Assembly: GCA_947625685.1 (NCBI GenBank)
Contig: CANQPK010000009.1
Span: forward strand, 1-36,990
Length of the DNA stretch: 36,990 nucleotides
Origin: an uncultured Clostridia bacterium
GTDB lineage: Bacteria; Bacillota; Clostridia; TANB77; CAG-508
Direction of reading: 5' to 3'
This document shows positions 24,352 to 32,973 of this stretch, in pieces (within the stretch, counting starts at the first letter, position 1; each line of letters starts with the position of its first letter). The position numbers were made by a program, and so were the translations under genes. The notes under the pieces are model-generated. The model was not told where the DNA came from and did no database searches. It was given only the letters and a program-made list of their open reading frames with translations.

Positions 24352-24627
24352 ATGGAAGATGAAAGATGTGACGAAGAATCAGTAGTATTTAATGCAAGGG
24401 TAAACGAAGACGAAATGATAATTGCTATTGAAGAATACGAAAATTTAAAAAAGGAAATAGAGTATTTGAAAAGTAAAGATGATGAACAATTTAATTTAAG
24501 ACAAAGAATAAGAGATGAAAATATGGCTCTAAAAGAAGAAAATGCAACATTGCAAAAAGAAAATACAACATTAAGAAGAGGAATAATTAAATTCGTAAAA
24601 CTAATAGGAGGATTAACAAGTGATTAA
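24352..24627 (+). CDS. Coiled-coil early protein
   Basis: A 91-aa acidic protein, mostly coiled coil (NLKKEIEYLKSKDDEQFNLR, then a leucine-heptad stretch MALKEENATLQKENTTLRRG). It starts behind AGGAGG two bases after the membrane protein. No function recognised. Confidence 0.6.
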   Translation: MEDERCDEESVVFNARVNEDEMIIAIEEYENLKKEIEYLKSKDDEQFNLRQRIRDENMALKEENATLQKENTTLRRGIIKFVKLIGGLTSD

Positions 24628-24751
24628 ATATTATCAAGAATTATTAAATGAATGTATAGATCTAGCAGAATGGATACAAAAACATCAACAAATGTTATCA
24701 ACATTGGAAACAATGAAGTATAAATTAAAAAAATTGAAAGGAGGATTATAA
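24620..24751 (+). CDS. Small helical protein, GTG start
   Basis: A 43-aa product read from GTG 24620, with AGGAGG 8-9 bases upstream and an 8-base overlap with the previous gene. It is predicted to be helical (YYQELLNECIDLAEWIQKH) and ends in a basic, Gly-Gly-Leu tail whose codons include the next gene's ribosome site, a sign of tight packing. Confidence 0.55.
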   Translation: MIKYYQELLNECIDLAEWIQKHQQMLSTLETMKYKLKKLKGGL

Positions 24752-24752
24752 A

Positions 24753-25052
24753 ATGCCAGGAAAGCATAGTCAAGAAGCATTAGAAATAAAAGCACTAAAA
24801 GAAATTATAGAACGCAAGGATCGAGAAATTAAAGACATAAAGACAGAGTGTGCTGAGCAGTTTAAGAGAATAAAGGACCTGTGTTTTATAAATAACTATG
24901 GAGATAAATATTTGAGTTTAAGAAAAATACACGAAATAGCATCAGATAATTTTTCTGCATTAGTTAAAGACATGGTTATTACAGAACAACAAGAGCCACA
25001 GGAAATGGCAAAAATAATAGAACTACCAACTACCCGCAAAAGTAATAAATAG
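24753..25052 (+). CDS. Coiled-coil early protein
   Basis: A 99-aa protein starting one base after the previous stop, behind AAAGGAGG. Residues 5-45 are a charged coiled coil (LKEIIERKDREIKDIKTE). No domain recognised. It is followed by 79 non-coding bases with an 8-bp hairpin (25061-25068 with 25073-25080) that may be a weak terminator. Confidence 0.55.
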   Translation: MPGKHSQEALEIKALKEIIERKDREIKDIKTECAEQFKRIKDLCFINNYGDKYLSLRKIHEIASDNFSALVKDMVITEQQEPQEMAKIIELPTTRKSNK

Positions 25053-25131
25053 TTCTATAAAAACATTTATATAAGTGTTTCTTTGAGTATTGTAGCACAG
25101 ATATTTAAAGAAATCAAGAGAGGAGTTAAAA

Positions 25132-25836
25132 ATGGCCGGAAGATTAGATTATCAAGAAAGAAAACAAAAAAGAATACAACATTATCAAGAAAAATCAGAT
25201 AAAAATAAGCAAGCAGCAGAGGAAAGAATGGCAGCCGGAAGCAAAATAGTAAGTGCAATAAATGGACAGCCATTACTTATAGGGCATCACTCTGAAAAAA
25301 GACATAGAGCAGACCTTAAAAGAATGGATAACCATTTTAGAAAAGCAAACGAATTACAAGAAAAAAGCGACTATTATGAAAGTAAAGCAGAATCAGCACA
25401 AAATAATAGTGCAATAAGTTCTGATGATCCGGAAGCAATACAAAAATTAGAAGAACAATTACACGCTTTGGAAAAACTTAGAGAAGATACAAAGAAGGTA
25501 GAACATACATCGTATGAACTAAATTATATATCTGCCGATATAAGAAGAATAAAAGCAAGAATAAAAGAACTTAAGGAACTAGACCAAATCGAATTTAAGA
25601 GCATCATTATAAAAAATGGCAAGATTATACATAACAAAGAAAAAAATAGGCTTCAAATATTATTTGATGAAATACCGGAAGAAACAGTAAGAGACAAAAT
25701 GAAACAAAATGGTTTCAAATGGGCCAGGACAGATAAGGCTTGGCAAAGGCTATTTAATACAAATGCAATAAGAGCAATTAAAAGGCTCATTAACGAAGGT
25801 GTACTGGAGGTGGTAGAAGATGAAAAAATGTCCTAA
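25132..25836 (+). CDS. DUF3560-type early protein
   Basis: A 234-aa protein. Residues 1-85 match the DUF3560 pattern: YQERKQKRIQHYQEK, then GQPLLIGHHSEKRHRADLKR, and ANELQEKSDYYESKA. The second half is coiled coil, then a compact C-terminal region (VRDKMKQNGFKWARTDKAWQ) like the phage domain that follows DUF3560. DUF3560 genes are common beside phage and plasmid replication genes; the biochemical role is unknown. Its end overlaps the start of the zinc-ribbon gene by 17 bases. Confidence 0.75.
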   Translation: MAGRLDYQERKQKRIQHYQEKSDKNKQAAEERMAAGSKIVSAINGQPLLIGHHSEKRHRADLKRMDNHFRKANELQEKSDYYESKAESAQNNSAISSDDPEAIQKLEEQLHALEKLREDTKKVEHTSYELNYISADIRRIKARIKELKELDQIEFKSIIIKNGKIIHNKEKNRLQILFDEIPEETVRDKMKQNGFKWARTDKAWQRLFNTNAIRAIKRLINEGVLEVVEDEKMS

Positions 25837-25982
25837 ATGCCGGCGGACCATTAGGAGCTAGACCAGCTTTAAGTCGTAGAGATAATAAAACCGATATATG
25901 TTCAAATTGCGGATTAAAAGAAGCAATGGAAGATGCAGAAAAAATATTTAAGAAAAGAAGGGAGAAAATAAATGGAGATTAG
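25820..25982 (+). CDS. Zinc-ribbon protein, read through one +1 frameshift at CGG
   Basis: From ATG 25820 (behind GGAGGTGG) the zero frame reads Cys-Pro-Lys-Cys then CGG CGG and stops at 25859. Dropping C25841 gives CPKCGGPLGARPALSRRDNK, followed by ICSNCGLKEAME: a 53-aa protein with two CxxC pairs that closely resembles a small zinc-ribbon protein common in Firmicute phages. The shift falls in the metal-binding CPKCGG knuckle. It overlaps the ATPase gene start by 11 bases. A nucleic-acid role is likely from the ribbon. Confidence 0.78.
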
Positions 25983-27909
25983 AATATCAGATCTAAAATT
26001 AAAAAATTTCAAAGGAATAAAAAATTTAGAAATTAACTTTGACTGCAAAAATACGAATATATATGGAGCAAACGCAACAGGAAAAACAACTATATTTGAT
26101 GCATTCAAATGGTTATTTTTTGACAAAGATAGCAGCGACAGAAAAGATTTTAATATAAAAACATTAGATAAAGAAAATAAACCAATACATTATTTAGAAC
26201 ATGAAGTAGAGGCAACTTTAGTAATAGATGGAATTGATATGATTTTTAGAAAAATGTTCAAAGAAAAGTGGGTTAAGAAAAGGGGACAAGCAGAGCAAGA
26301 GTTTGCAGGACACGAAACTAGTTACTGGATAGATGAAGTTCCTATAAAGAAAAAGGATTATGAGGAAAAAATCAATAGCATAATACCAGAAAGTTTATTC
26401 AAACTTATAACGGATCCATCATTTTTCAATAATCAAATGAAATGGCAAGAAAGAAGAGAACTACTAACTAATATATCCGGAGAATCAATTACTGATGAAG
26501 ATATCTTAAACGCAAATGAAGAATTTGAAAGCCTAAAACAAAAACTAGAAGGTAGAAGTATAGAAGATTATAAAAAGGTAGTACAGGAAAAAATAAAAAA
26601 CTTAAATAAGCAAAAAGAGGCAATACCAATAAGAATAGATGAACTTACTAATACCTTAATAACAGAGCATAACATAGACTATAACAAACTTGAAAAAGAA
26701 AAAGAAGAATGCAATACATATTTGCAGCAAATTGAATCAGAAATGACAGATGTTCAAGCAAGGGCACAAGAAAATATAAAAAAAGCAGATATGTTAGCTG
26801 TGGCCAAAAATGAATTGCATAATTTACAATTCAAACTAGAAGTAGAGCATAGTAAAAAATACACTACTGATGCAGTAAACCTAAATAATGAAAAGACATT
26901 ATTAGAGTCTAAAATAAGAAATAAAAAACAAGAGTATGAAGAAAGAAATCTAAAAATAGACCAGGACCAAAAAAGAAAGCAAGAACTTTATAAAAAATGG
27001 GATGAGGTTTGTAATGCTAAATTAGAAATTGTGCCTAATTCACTTATATGCCCTACTTGTAAAAGAGAATATAATGCGGAAAAACAAGATGAAATAATAA
27101 AACAATTGGAAGATAACTTTAATGCTCACAAAAAAAGTGAACAAGATGCTATAAATAGTGAAGGAAAGACTATAAATGAAAGAATCCAGGAAAATACTGC
27201 AGCAAAGGATATGCTAGAAAATGAAATACAAGGTTTGGAAAATGAACTAAACAAAGTAGCAATAAAACTAACTGATATAGAAAAGCAGCAGGAAGAATCA
27301 AAAGAATTTGATGTCACATCTTTGCCAGAGTATAAGGAAAAATTAAAGCAAGTCGATGAGTTAGAAGAAATAGTTGGAAAACTTGCTAAAGAAGATACAA
27401 CGGAATTGCAAAATAAAAAAGCAAGTTTAGTAGAAAAAATCAATAGCATAGATAAGCAGTTAAATGAAAAGTTGATCCAGGAAAAAACAAAATCTCGTAT
27501 TGAGGAGCTAGAAAAAGAGGAAGAAGAATTATCAATTGCAATACAAGAATTAGAAGGACAACAATATCAAATAGAACAATTTACAAAAGCAAAAGTAGAA
27601 CTTTTAGAAAAATCTATAAATGACAAATTTCAAGTAGTAAAATTTAGGCTCTTTGATGTTCAAATAAATGGTGGACTCGTAGAGTGTTGCGACACACTTG
27701 TGAATGGTGTCCCATACGCAGATGTAAATAATGCACATAAAATTTTAGCAGGACTAGACATCATAAATACATTGATAAAGTTTTATGATACTTCAGCACC
27801 TATATTTATAGACAACCGAGAATCTATCAATGAACTTTACGATATAAATACGCAAATTATTAGTTTAATAGTAACAACTGATACTACTTTAAGAATTGAG
27901 GCGATGTAA
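25972..27909 (+). CDS. SMC/Rad50-like ATPase
   Basis: A 645-aa ATPase of the phage recombination block. Walker A GANATGKT is at 32-39, with DFNIKTLD following. Two long coiled-coil arms flank a zinc-hook-like CPTC (360-363). The C-terminal half-domain has the NNAHKILAGLDIINTL signature and a Walker-B-like strand APIFIDNRES, with Asn after Asp. Together with RecT and the metallo-beta-lactamase-fold protein it probably processes DNA ends for annealing. Confidence 0.85.
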   Translation: MEIRISDLKLKNFKGIKNLEINFDCKNTNIYGANATGKTTIFDAFKWLFFDKDSSDRKDFNIKTLDKENKPIHYLEHEVEATLVIDGIDMIFRKMFKEKWVKKRGQAEQEFAGHETSYWIDEVPIKKKDYEEKINSIIPESLFKLITDPSFFNNQMKWQERRELLTNISGESITDEDILNANEEFESLKQKLEGRSIEDYKKVVQEKIKNLNKQKEAIPIRIDELTNTLITEHNIDYNKLEKEKEECNTYLQQIESEMTDVQARAQENIKKADMLAVAKNELHNLQFKLEVEHSKKYTTDAVNLNNEKTLLESKIRNKKQEYEERNLKIDQDQKRKQELYKKWDEVCNAKLEIVPNSLICPTCKREYNAEKQDEIIKQLEDNFNAHKKSEQDAINSEGKTINERIQENTAAKDMLENEIQGLENELNKVAIKLTDIEKQQEESKEFDVTSLPEYKEKLKQVDELEEIVGKLAKEDTTELQNKKASLVEKINSIDKQLNEKLIQEKTKSRIEELEKEEEELSIAIQELEGQQYQIEQFTKAKVELLEKSINDKFQVVKFRLFDVQINGGLVECCDTLVNGVPYADVNNAHKILAGLDIINTLIKFYDTSAPIFIDNRESINELYDINTQIISLIVTTDTTLRIEAM

Positions 27910-28122
27910 ATGAAACCAAGAATAATACTTAAATTTAAGAAAAATGACGATGGAATAACAGTTGAAACGAATGATGCAAAAACAATTGATTTACTAATGG
28001 GAATGGCCGAAACAATTCAAATGCTAATGGATGGCACAGGCGAAAAAAGAGAAAAAATTATTAGTGATATAAATATCATTTTAGATGTATTAGAAAAAGA
28101 AAAGGAGGAAAAAAATGAATAA
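27910..28122 (+). CDS. Small early protein between ATPase and SpoVS-like genes
   Basis: A 70-aa protein starting directly after the ATPase stop and overlapping the next gene by 8 bases. Alternating strand/helix character (PRIILKFKKNDDGITVET, then LLMGMAETIQMLM). No family recognised. Confidence 0.6.
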   Translation: MKPRIILKFKKNDDGITVETNDAKTIDLLMGMAETIQMLMDGTGEKREKIISDINIILDVLEKEKEEKNE

Positions 28123-28384
28123 TCAAACATTAAAAATATCAAGTAAATCGAACCCTAATAGTGTTGCTGGAGCAATTGCAGGGTTAATAAAAGAAGAAGG
28201 AAAGGCAGAAATGCAAGCAATAGGTGCGGGAGCAATAAATCAAGCAATGAAAGCAATAGCAATCGCAAGAGGATTTGTAGCACCAACAGGAGTTGATCTA
28301 GTATGCAAACCAGGATTTTGCACAGTAAAAGTTGAGAACGAGGACAAAACAGGAATGAAATTTATAATTAAGGAGGAAAAATAA
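28115..28384 (+). CDS. SpoVS-like protein
   Basis: An 89-aa protein that is strikingly close to stage V sporulation protein S: KISSKSNPNSVAGAIAGLI, then EMQAIGAGAINQAMKAIAIA and RGFVAPTGVDLVC. SpoVS is a small Alba-like nucleic-acid-binding protein that affects sporulation. It starts behind AAAGGAGG within an operon of recombination genes, so here it may act as a DNA- or RNA-binding helper or alter host sporulation. The family match is strong; its role in the phage is inference. Confidence 0.88.
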   Translation: MNNQTLKISSKSNPNSVAGAIAGLIKEEGKAEMQAIGAGAINQAMKAIAIARGFVAPTGVDLVCKPGFCTVKVENEDKTGMKFIIKEEK

Positions 28385-28386
28385 TT

Positions 28387-29301
28387 ATGAGTAATGAGTT
28401 AGTAAAAAAAGAAGAAAAGCAAATTGCGGTAAGAGAAGAAAGGAATATTACGGATAATGTATTAAATAAAATACACCAATTTCAAGCAAATGGGCAAATA
28501 TACTTTCCTAATAATTACAGCCCGGAAAATGCACTAAAAAGTGCTTGGTTAAAATTACAGGAGGTTAAAGATAAAAACGGAAAACTAGCCTTAGAGGTAT
28601 GTACGCAACCAAGTATTGCGAATGCTCTCTTAAATATGGTTATACAAGGATTAAATCCTATGAAAAATCAATGTTACTTTATACCATACGGAAATCAATT
28701 AACACTAATGAGGTCATATTTTGGATCAATAGCAGTTGCTAAACAATTTGGAGAAATAGTAGATATAACCGCCGAAGTTATTTATGAAGGAGACAAGGTA
28801 GAGACAGAAATAAAAAAAGGAAAAACTATTATACTTTCACATACAAGAAGTTTTGAAAATATAAATAAAGCCAAAGTAGTTGGAGCTTATGCAACAATTT
28901 TATATACAAACAATACGGAGGAAAGTCTTGTAATGACTATTGATCAAATAAAAACATCTTGGAAAAAATCTAAATTAAATCCGGATAGTAAGGAAAGCAC
29001 ACATTCACAATTTACAGAAGATATGTGCAAAAGAACAGTTATTAATAAAATTTGTAAGTATTATATAAATACCAAAGATGATAGCAACTTAAATATGATA
29101 AAACAGGCATTTGAAACATCAGATGAAGAAATGAAAGAGGCAGAAGTAGCCTATGAAATAGAAGAAAATGCAAATAAGGAACTAATTGATATAGATAATG
29201 CTAATGTAAGCTCCGCTGAAGAAACAGTAGAAAGTGATGATTCTGCATCTGAAGAAGAATCACAAAATACGGAAGCTGCAAACGAAAGGCCAGAATTTTA
29301 A
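28387..29301 (+). CDS. recT: RecT single-strand annealing protein
   Basis: A 304-aa RecT-family recombinase. The core reads ALKSAWLKLQEV, then SIANALLNMVIQGLNPMKNQ, CYFIPYGNQLTLMRSYFG and the TDQI-like block before ITSWKKS-type residues (here QIKTSWKKSKLNP). The acidic C-terminal 45 residues resemble SSB-interacting tails. It anneals single strands during phage recombination. No RecE/YqaJ exonuclease is seen near it. Confidence 0.9.
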   Translation: MSNELVKKEEKQIAVREERNITDNVLNKIHQFQANGQIYFPNNYSPENALKSAWLKLQEVKDKNGKLALEVCTQPSIANALLNMVIQGLNPMKNQCYFIPYGNQLTLMRSYFGSIAVAKQFGEIVDITAEVIYEGDKVETEIKKGKTIILSHTRSFENINKAKVVGAYATILYTNNTEESLVMTIDQIKTSWKKSKLNPDSKESTHSQFTEDMCKRTVINKICKYYINTKDDSNLNMIKQAFETSDEEMKEAEVAYEIEENANKELIDIDNANVSSAEETVESDDSASEEESQNTEAANERPEF

Positions 29302-30044
29302 TGAAGCTAAAAGTATTAGGTAGCAGTTCTAGTGGAAATTGCTACCTAATAGAAGCAGCTAAAAAAGACAAGTTAATATTAGATGCAGGTATTAACTTCA
29401 AAGATGTTCAAAAAGAATTAAATTTTAATTTTGATGGAATACAAGGTGTTTTAGTCACTCACGAACACATGGACCATTTGAAATATGCGGCCAATTTTGC
29501 ATTGTATGGAATAAATATATATTCATCTGCAGGTACTTTCCAAAAATTAAATTTAACTGGCCACAGATTCAAAGTTATAAAAGCACTAGAGCAATTTACA
29601 ATTGGAAATTTTACAATATTGCCTTTTGACACGCAACACGATGCTGCAGAGCCGCTGGGATTTTTAATACAATACAGGCCAACAGGAGAAAAATTGCTTT
29701 ATGCTACAGATACATATTACATAAAATATAAATTTAACAAATTAAATTATTTACTAATAGAATGCAACTATAATATTGAAATTGCAAAAGAAAATGAAAA
29801 AGATGGAGTAATAAATAAAACAAGGTATAGTAGGTTATTGGAGAGTCATTTTAGTTTAGAAAATGTAGTAAAGTTTTTGAAATCTAATGATTTGAAATAT
29901 ACAAAAAATATCATATTATGCCACTTGTCAGACACTAATTCAAATCAAGATATTATGAAAAGTACAGTATATGAGCAAACCGGAATACCAACTACAATTG
30001 CACAACCAGGACTAAACATCGAGTTGAATTTATATCCATTTTAA
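29301..30044 (+). CDS. Metallo-beta-lactamase-fold hydrolase/nuclease next to recT
   Basis: A 247-aa MBL-fold protein. GSSSSGNCYLIE opens the fold, the HxHxDH motif appears as THEHMDHLK (about residues 53-61), and later metal ligands fit FDTQHDAAEP, YATDTYY and ILCHLSD. The ATG overlaps the recT stop (TAATG). Proteins of this YycJ-like type sit beside recT in many Firmicute phages and may supply nuclease activity. Metal ligands look intact. Confidence 0.85.
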   Translation: MKLKVLGSSSSGNCYLIEAAKKDKLILDAGINFKDVQKELNFNFDGIQGVLVTHEHMDHLKYAANFALYGINIYSSAGTFQKLNLTGHRFKVIKALEQFTIGNFTILPFDTQHDAAEPLGFLIQYRPTGEKLLYATDTYYIKYKFNKLNYLLIECNYNIEIAKENEKDGVINKTRYSRLLESHFSLENVVKFLKSNDLKYTKNIILCHLSDTNSNQDIMKSTVYEQTGIPTTIAQPGLNIELNLYPF

Positions 30045-30056
30045 TGGAGGAAAGTT

Positions 30057-30233
30057 ATGAGCGATAATAGGTGTAAATTATGTGGTAGAAAATTAAAGAA
30101 TTGGCAAAGCATTCAAAGGGGATTAGGCCCGGTATGTGAAAGGAAATACTTAGAAGATATATATAGCAACCAGCAAATTACATTTGAAGATATTAATCAA
30201 AAGAAAGGAGAGGTAATAAGTAATGGCAGCTAA
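30057..30233 (+). CDS. DUF6011-like zinc protein
   Basis: A 58-aa protein from ATG behind TGGAGG. The N-terminus has CKLCGRKLKN, then RGLGPVCERKY, the CxxCxRxL...GxGPxC pattern of DUF6011-type small zinc proteins. It overlaps the replication gene start by 11 bases in another frame. Such proteins are frequent in phage early regions; the role is unknown. Confidence 0.7.
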   Translation: MSDNRCKLCGRKLKNWQSIQRGLGPVCERKYLEDIYSNQQITFEDINQKKGEVISNGS

Positions 30234-31143
30234 AAAAGATGTTTATTATTTTAGTCACGATGCAAATGCATTGTCGGATCCAAAAATATTAGCAATGAGA
30301 TGTGATTATGGCTTCGAGAGTTACGGACTTTATTGGGCTATTATAGAAATGTTACGAAATGAATCAACATTCAAATTGCCTCTCCATAAAAATACATACA
30401 GGGCCATAAAAATGCAAACCGGAACAACTATTGATGTAGAAAAGTATCTAAATGACTGTATAAATGAATATAGAGACGATGAAAGCGGAAACGGATTATT
30501 TAATAGTGATGGAAAAATGTTCTGGTCGGCAAGTCTGTTGAGAAGATTAAAGAAATATGAAGAAATAAAAGAAAAAAGAAGTAAGGCTGCAAATGCAAGA
30601 TGGAACAAAGAAAATAAATCAAAAAAAAATGCAAAGAAATGCAAAAGCATTAAAGGTGTATGCAAAAGTAATGCAAATGCATACAAAAGCAATGCAAAAA
30701 TAAAAAAACTATATGCAAAAAAATGCAAATTAAATCAAATCAAATTAAATAAAATAAAATTAAAAGAAATAAAATCAATCTATCCTTCTAATCCCGCACC
30801 AAAAGGAAATACAGGCATATCAAATGTTATGGATAAGATGGATGAGATGGGATTTGAGAGAATTTTATCTAATTGTGATTTACATATTCTCTCTCCTGGA
30901 TTAGCAGTTGAAATAATTGAAATATTAAAAGAATTATATATGAATCCAGAAACTAGAGAAAAAATAGAAATTGCTAACACTAAACATATTATGTATGCAT
31001 TAAAGAATTTTGCAATAGCAAATACAAAAGGAGTAATTAAAAAACCAAAGCAATACTTCAAACAATGTATGATATCAGCTTTGGAACAAACAGAATTAAG
31101 TACGCAATATGATGTAGATACAATATACGAAATGGGGGAATAG
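30223..31143 (+). CDS. DnaD/DUF4373-like replication initiation protein
   Basis: A 306-aa protein. The N-terminus YYFSHDANALSDPKILAMRC and YGLYWAIIEMLRNE is the Lin1244/DUF4373 domain of phage replication organisers. A very basic Lys/Asn linker (about 125-185) with repeats of the type SNAN-KSNAK follows, then a helical domain. It likely binds the phage origin and loads the host helicase. The A-rich linker DNA (30600-30780) may hold the origin, but I see no clear iterons. Confidence 0.75.
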   Translation: MAAKKDVYYFSHDANALSDPKILAMRCDYGFESYGLYWAIIEMLRNESTFKLPLHKNTYRAIKMQTGTTIDVEKYLNDCINEYRDDESGNGLFNSDGKMFWSASLLRRLKKYEEIKEKRSKAANARWNKENKSKKNAKKCKSIKGVCKSNANAYKSNAKIKKLYAKKCKLNQIKLNKIKLKEIKSIYPSNPAPKGNTGISNVMDKMDEMGFERILSNCDLHILSPGLAVEIIEILKELYMNPETREKIEIANTKHIMYALKNFAIANTKGVIKKPKQYFKQCMISALEQTELSTQYDVDTIYEMGE

Positions 31144-31145
31144 AT

Positions 31146-31322
31146 ATGCCACAAGTAGAAGAAAAGGACCTTATAAGTAGAAGATTAAAAACTTGCGAAA
31201 ATTGTGAGTGGTGCATTCCTGTATGTGAGTTCCCAAGGTGCTTACTAAATAAAGAACAAAAAGGATTATTTGAAACTTGCCAATATTTCAAGTGGAGAAC
31301 AGGAAACCATATAAGTATGTAA
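31146..31322 (+). CDS. Small Cys-rich protein
   Basis: A 58-aa protein two bases after the replication gene. It has CENCEWCIPVCEF, then a Cys in FPRCLL and one in ETCQYF: enough for one zinc site. The 95 bases after it (31323-31417) are A-rich and hold nothing I recognise apart from the next gene's AAAGG site. Confidence 0.6.
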   Translation: MPQVEEKDLISRRLKTCENCEWCIPVCEFPRCLLNKEQKGLFETCQYFKWRTGNHISM

Positions 31323-31417
31323 ATAAGTAAACATAAAACAAAAACAAAATACAATTTAGCAGATTTTAGAAACAAACACAACCTTGAAAAAATATTCAAA
31401 AGAAAGGCGGGAATTTT

Positions 31418-31846
31418 ATGCAGATTGACAATATGGAAGATACACTAGAACTACTAAATAATATAAATTATTTTTTTAGAAATATAGACGAAATTGATAA
31501 GAAATTACAAGCTGATTTATACACAAAGGAAGGCGAAAGAGACGACTTACTGCACGAAATAGAATTGAGCAAATTAAGTATTGGAGAACGCAGCAAAACA
31601 TACTCACACCTTGAAAAAGTGCTAAAAGAACGCAGAGTTATAAAAGATAAGATAGATCTAATAAATACAATAAAACCATATACAACTAAGTTCATTATGA
31701 AAGGAATATTTGCGGAAACCGATACAACTATAAGGAATATTCAAACATTAAAAAGTAACCAAGAAAATAGGCAATATACACCACGAATATTACAGAATCT
31801 AAAATGTGCCAAAAGAAAGAAGGAGGAAAATAAAAATGATAAATAA
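31418..31846 (+). CDS. Coiled-coil early protein
   Basis: A 142-aa charged helical protein (NIDEIDKKLQADLYTKEGE, DDLLHEIELSKLSIGERS). It resembles generic phage early coiled-coil proteins, with no domain that I can name. The end overlaps the next gene by 11 bases. Confidence 0.55.
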   Translation: MQIDNMEDTLELLNNINYFFRNIDEIDKKLQADLYTKEGERDDLLHEIELSKLSIGERSKTYSHLEKVLKERRVIKDKIDLINTIKPYTTKFIMKGIFAETDTTIRNIQTLKSNQENRQYTPRILQNLKCAKRKKEENKNDK

Positions 31847-32135
31847 TATGGATTTTAGACAAATTCAAGAAATGCAAAAGATTAATAGACTTAAAGAAAA
31901 TAATGAATGTTTAGTATGCGAAATAGTTATTCCTAAAGAATTAAAGCAATCACCAGCATCAATATTACATGGAACTACTGGAGATATTGAAATGGCTTTG
32001 ATGATACAGTATTTGGAAGGAACAATTGAATCAATAAAACAGAACTTTCCAGAGGTAAAACAAATCTTGCCATTATTAAAAAGACATGGATCAGTAAAAG
32101 AAGCATATAAAAGTATTGAAAAAAATGAGAGGTGA
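31836..32135 (+). CDS. Small early protein
   Basis: A 99-aa protein from ATG 31836 behind AGGAGG, preferred over the frame's first possible start at 31806. Features: MDFRQIQEMQKINRLKEN, a lone CLVCE, and a helical C-terminal half. Not recognised. Confidence 0.55.
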   Translation: MINNMDFRQIQEMQKINRLKENNECLVCEIVIPKELKQSPASILHGTTGDIEMALMIQYLEGTIESIKQNFPEVKQILPLLKRHGSVKEAYKSIEKNER

Positions 32136-32140
32136 TTAAA

Positions 32141-32431
32141 ATGTTTATATCTCAAGTAACGAACAAGGAAGAGGCAGAAAAAGCTGTAATATCAGTAGGA
32201 CAAGAAATAATAAGAAGAGCTAAAGATATATGCAATGATATAAATATGGTAACAGCTATAAACATAAAAGCAACAATAATTCCATTTCCAGATGCATATC
32301 AGACAATGGAAGTTACAAAAGAATACACAACGAACTTTGAAGAGGAGAAAAAAGAAAATGAGCAATCAGGAACATTGGAGCATAGAACAATACCAAGAAT
32401 ATCAGAAGAACAAAGGAAAAAGAAAAAGTAA
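32141..32431 (+). CDS. Small early protein
   Basis: A 96-aa protein from ATG 32141, behind GAGGTGA. An N-terminal helix (EEAEKAVISVGQEIIRRAKD) is followed by strands and a charged tail that overlaps the endonuclease gene in another frame. Not recognised. Confidence 0.55.
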   Translation: MFISQVTNKEEAEKAVISVGQEIIRRAKDICNDINMVTAINIKATIIPFPDAYQTMEVTKEYTTNFEEEKKENEQSGTLEHRTIPRISEEQRKKKK

Positions 32432-32723
32432 ATATGGAGCAGTAAAAACTTCTGTAGATGGACAAACATTTGATAGCAAAAAAGAAGCGGATTATTATTG
32501 TGAATTAAAACTAAGGCTGCAAAGCGGAGACATCAAAGGTTTTTGTTTGCAGCCTACATTTATATTAGCACCAGGACTAAAATACAAAGCAGATTTCATT
32601 GTAATCGACAACGAAGGAAAAGCAGAAATTATAGACACAAAAGGTTTTAGAACAAAAGAATATATTGCAAAAAAGAAAGTATTTGAAGATAAATTCAAAG
32701 GACTAAAAATAAAGGAGGAGTGA
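32358..32723 (+). CDS. DUF1064-type nuclease-like protein
   Basis: A 121-aa protein matching the DUF1064 pattern: KYGAVKTSVDGQTFDSKKEA, then LQSGDIKGFCLQPTF, KYKADFIVID and AEIIDTKGF. These residues (E of KKEA, D of KADF, D-x-K) form a restriction-endonuclease-like PD-(D/E)xK centre. It may resolve or cut branched DNA in replication. ATG 32358 has GAGGAG upstream and lies within the previous gene's tail. Confidence 0.78.
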   Translation: MSNQEHWSIEQYQEYQKNKGKRKSKYGAVKTSVDGQTFDSKKEADYYCELKLRLQSGDIKGFCLQPTFILAPGLKYKADFIVIDNEGKAEIIDTKGFRTKEYIAKKKVFEDKFKGLKIKEE

Positions 32724-32727
32724 AAAA

Positions 32728-32973
32728 TTGGGAACTAAAAATAAATTAGTAGATTTAAATAATCACTTATTTGAAGAGTTAGAAAGACTTAACGATGATG
32801 GACTAAAAGGTGATGCATTGCAGGAAGAAAGAGAGAGAGCAAAGGCTATGGCTAGTATTGCACAAACAATAATAAATAATGGAGAGCTAGCATTAAAAGC
32901 ACAAAAGCATTTTGATGAATACGGGAAGTCCGAAAAAATACCAGATATATTGCAAATAGGGGATGGAAAATAA
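32728..32973 (+). CDS. Small early protein, TTG start (possible terminase-like small protein)
   Basis: An 81-aa protein from TTG 32728 with GGAGGAG well placed upstream and no ATG nearby. LVDLNNHLFEELERLNDD and the AMASIAQTIINNGELALKA helix recall phage proteins just before HNH genes. Function not known. It shares its last base with the next start (ATAATG). Confidence 0.55.
   Translation: MGTKNKLVDLNNHLFEELERLNDDGLKGDALQEERERAKAMASIAQTIINNGELALKAQKHFDEYGKSEKIPDILQIGDGK

Noticed and set aside
30600..30780. A-rich repeated stretch as a replication origin with iterons
   Set aside because: The repeated words encode the Lys/Asn linker of the replication protein and I see no clear DNA iteron; it is left as a possibility only.
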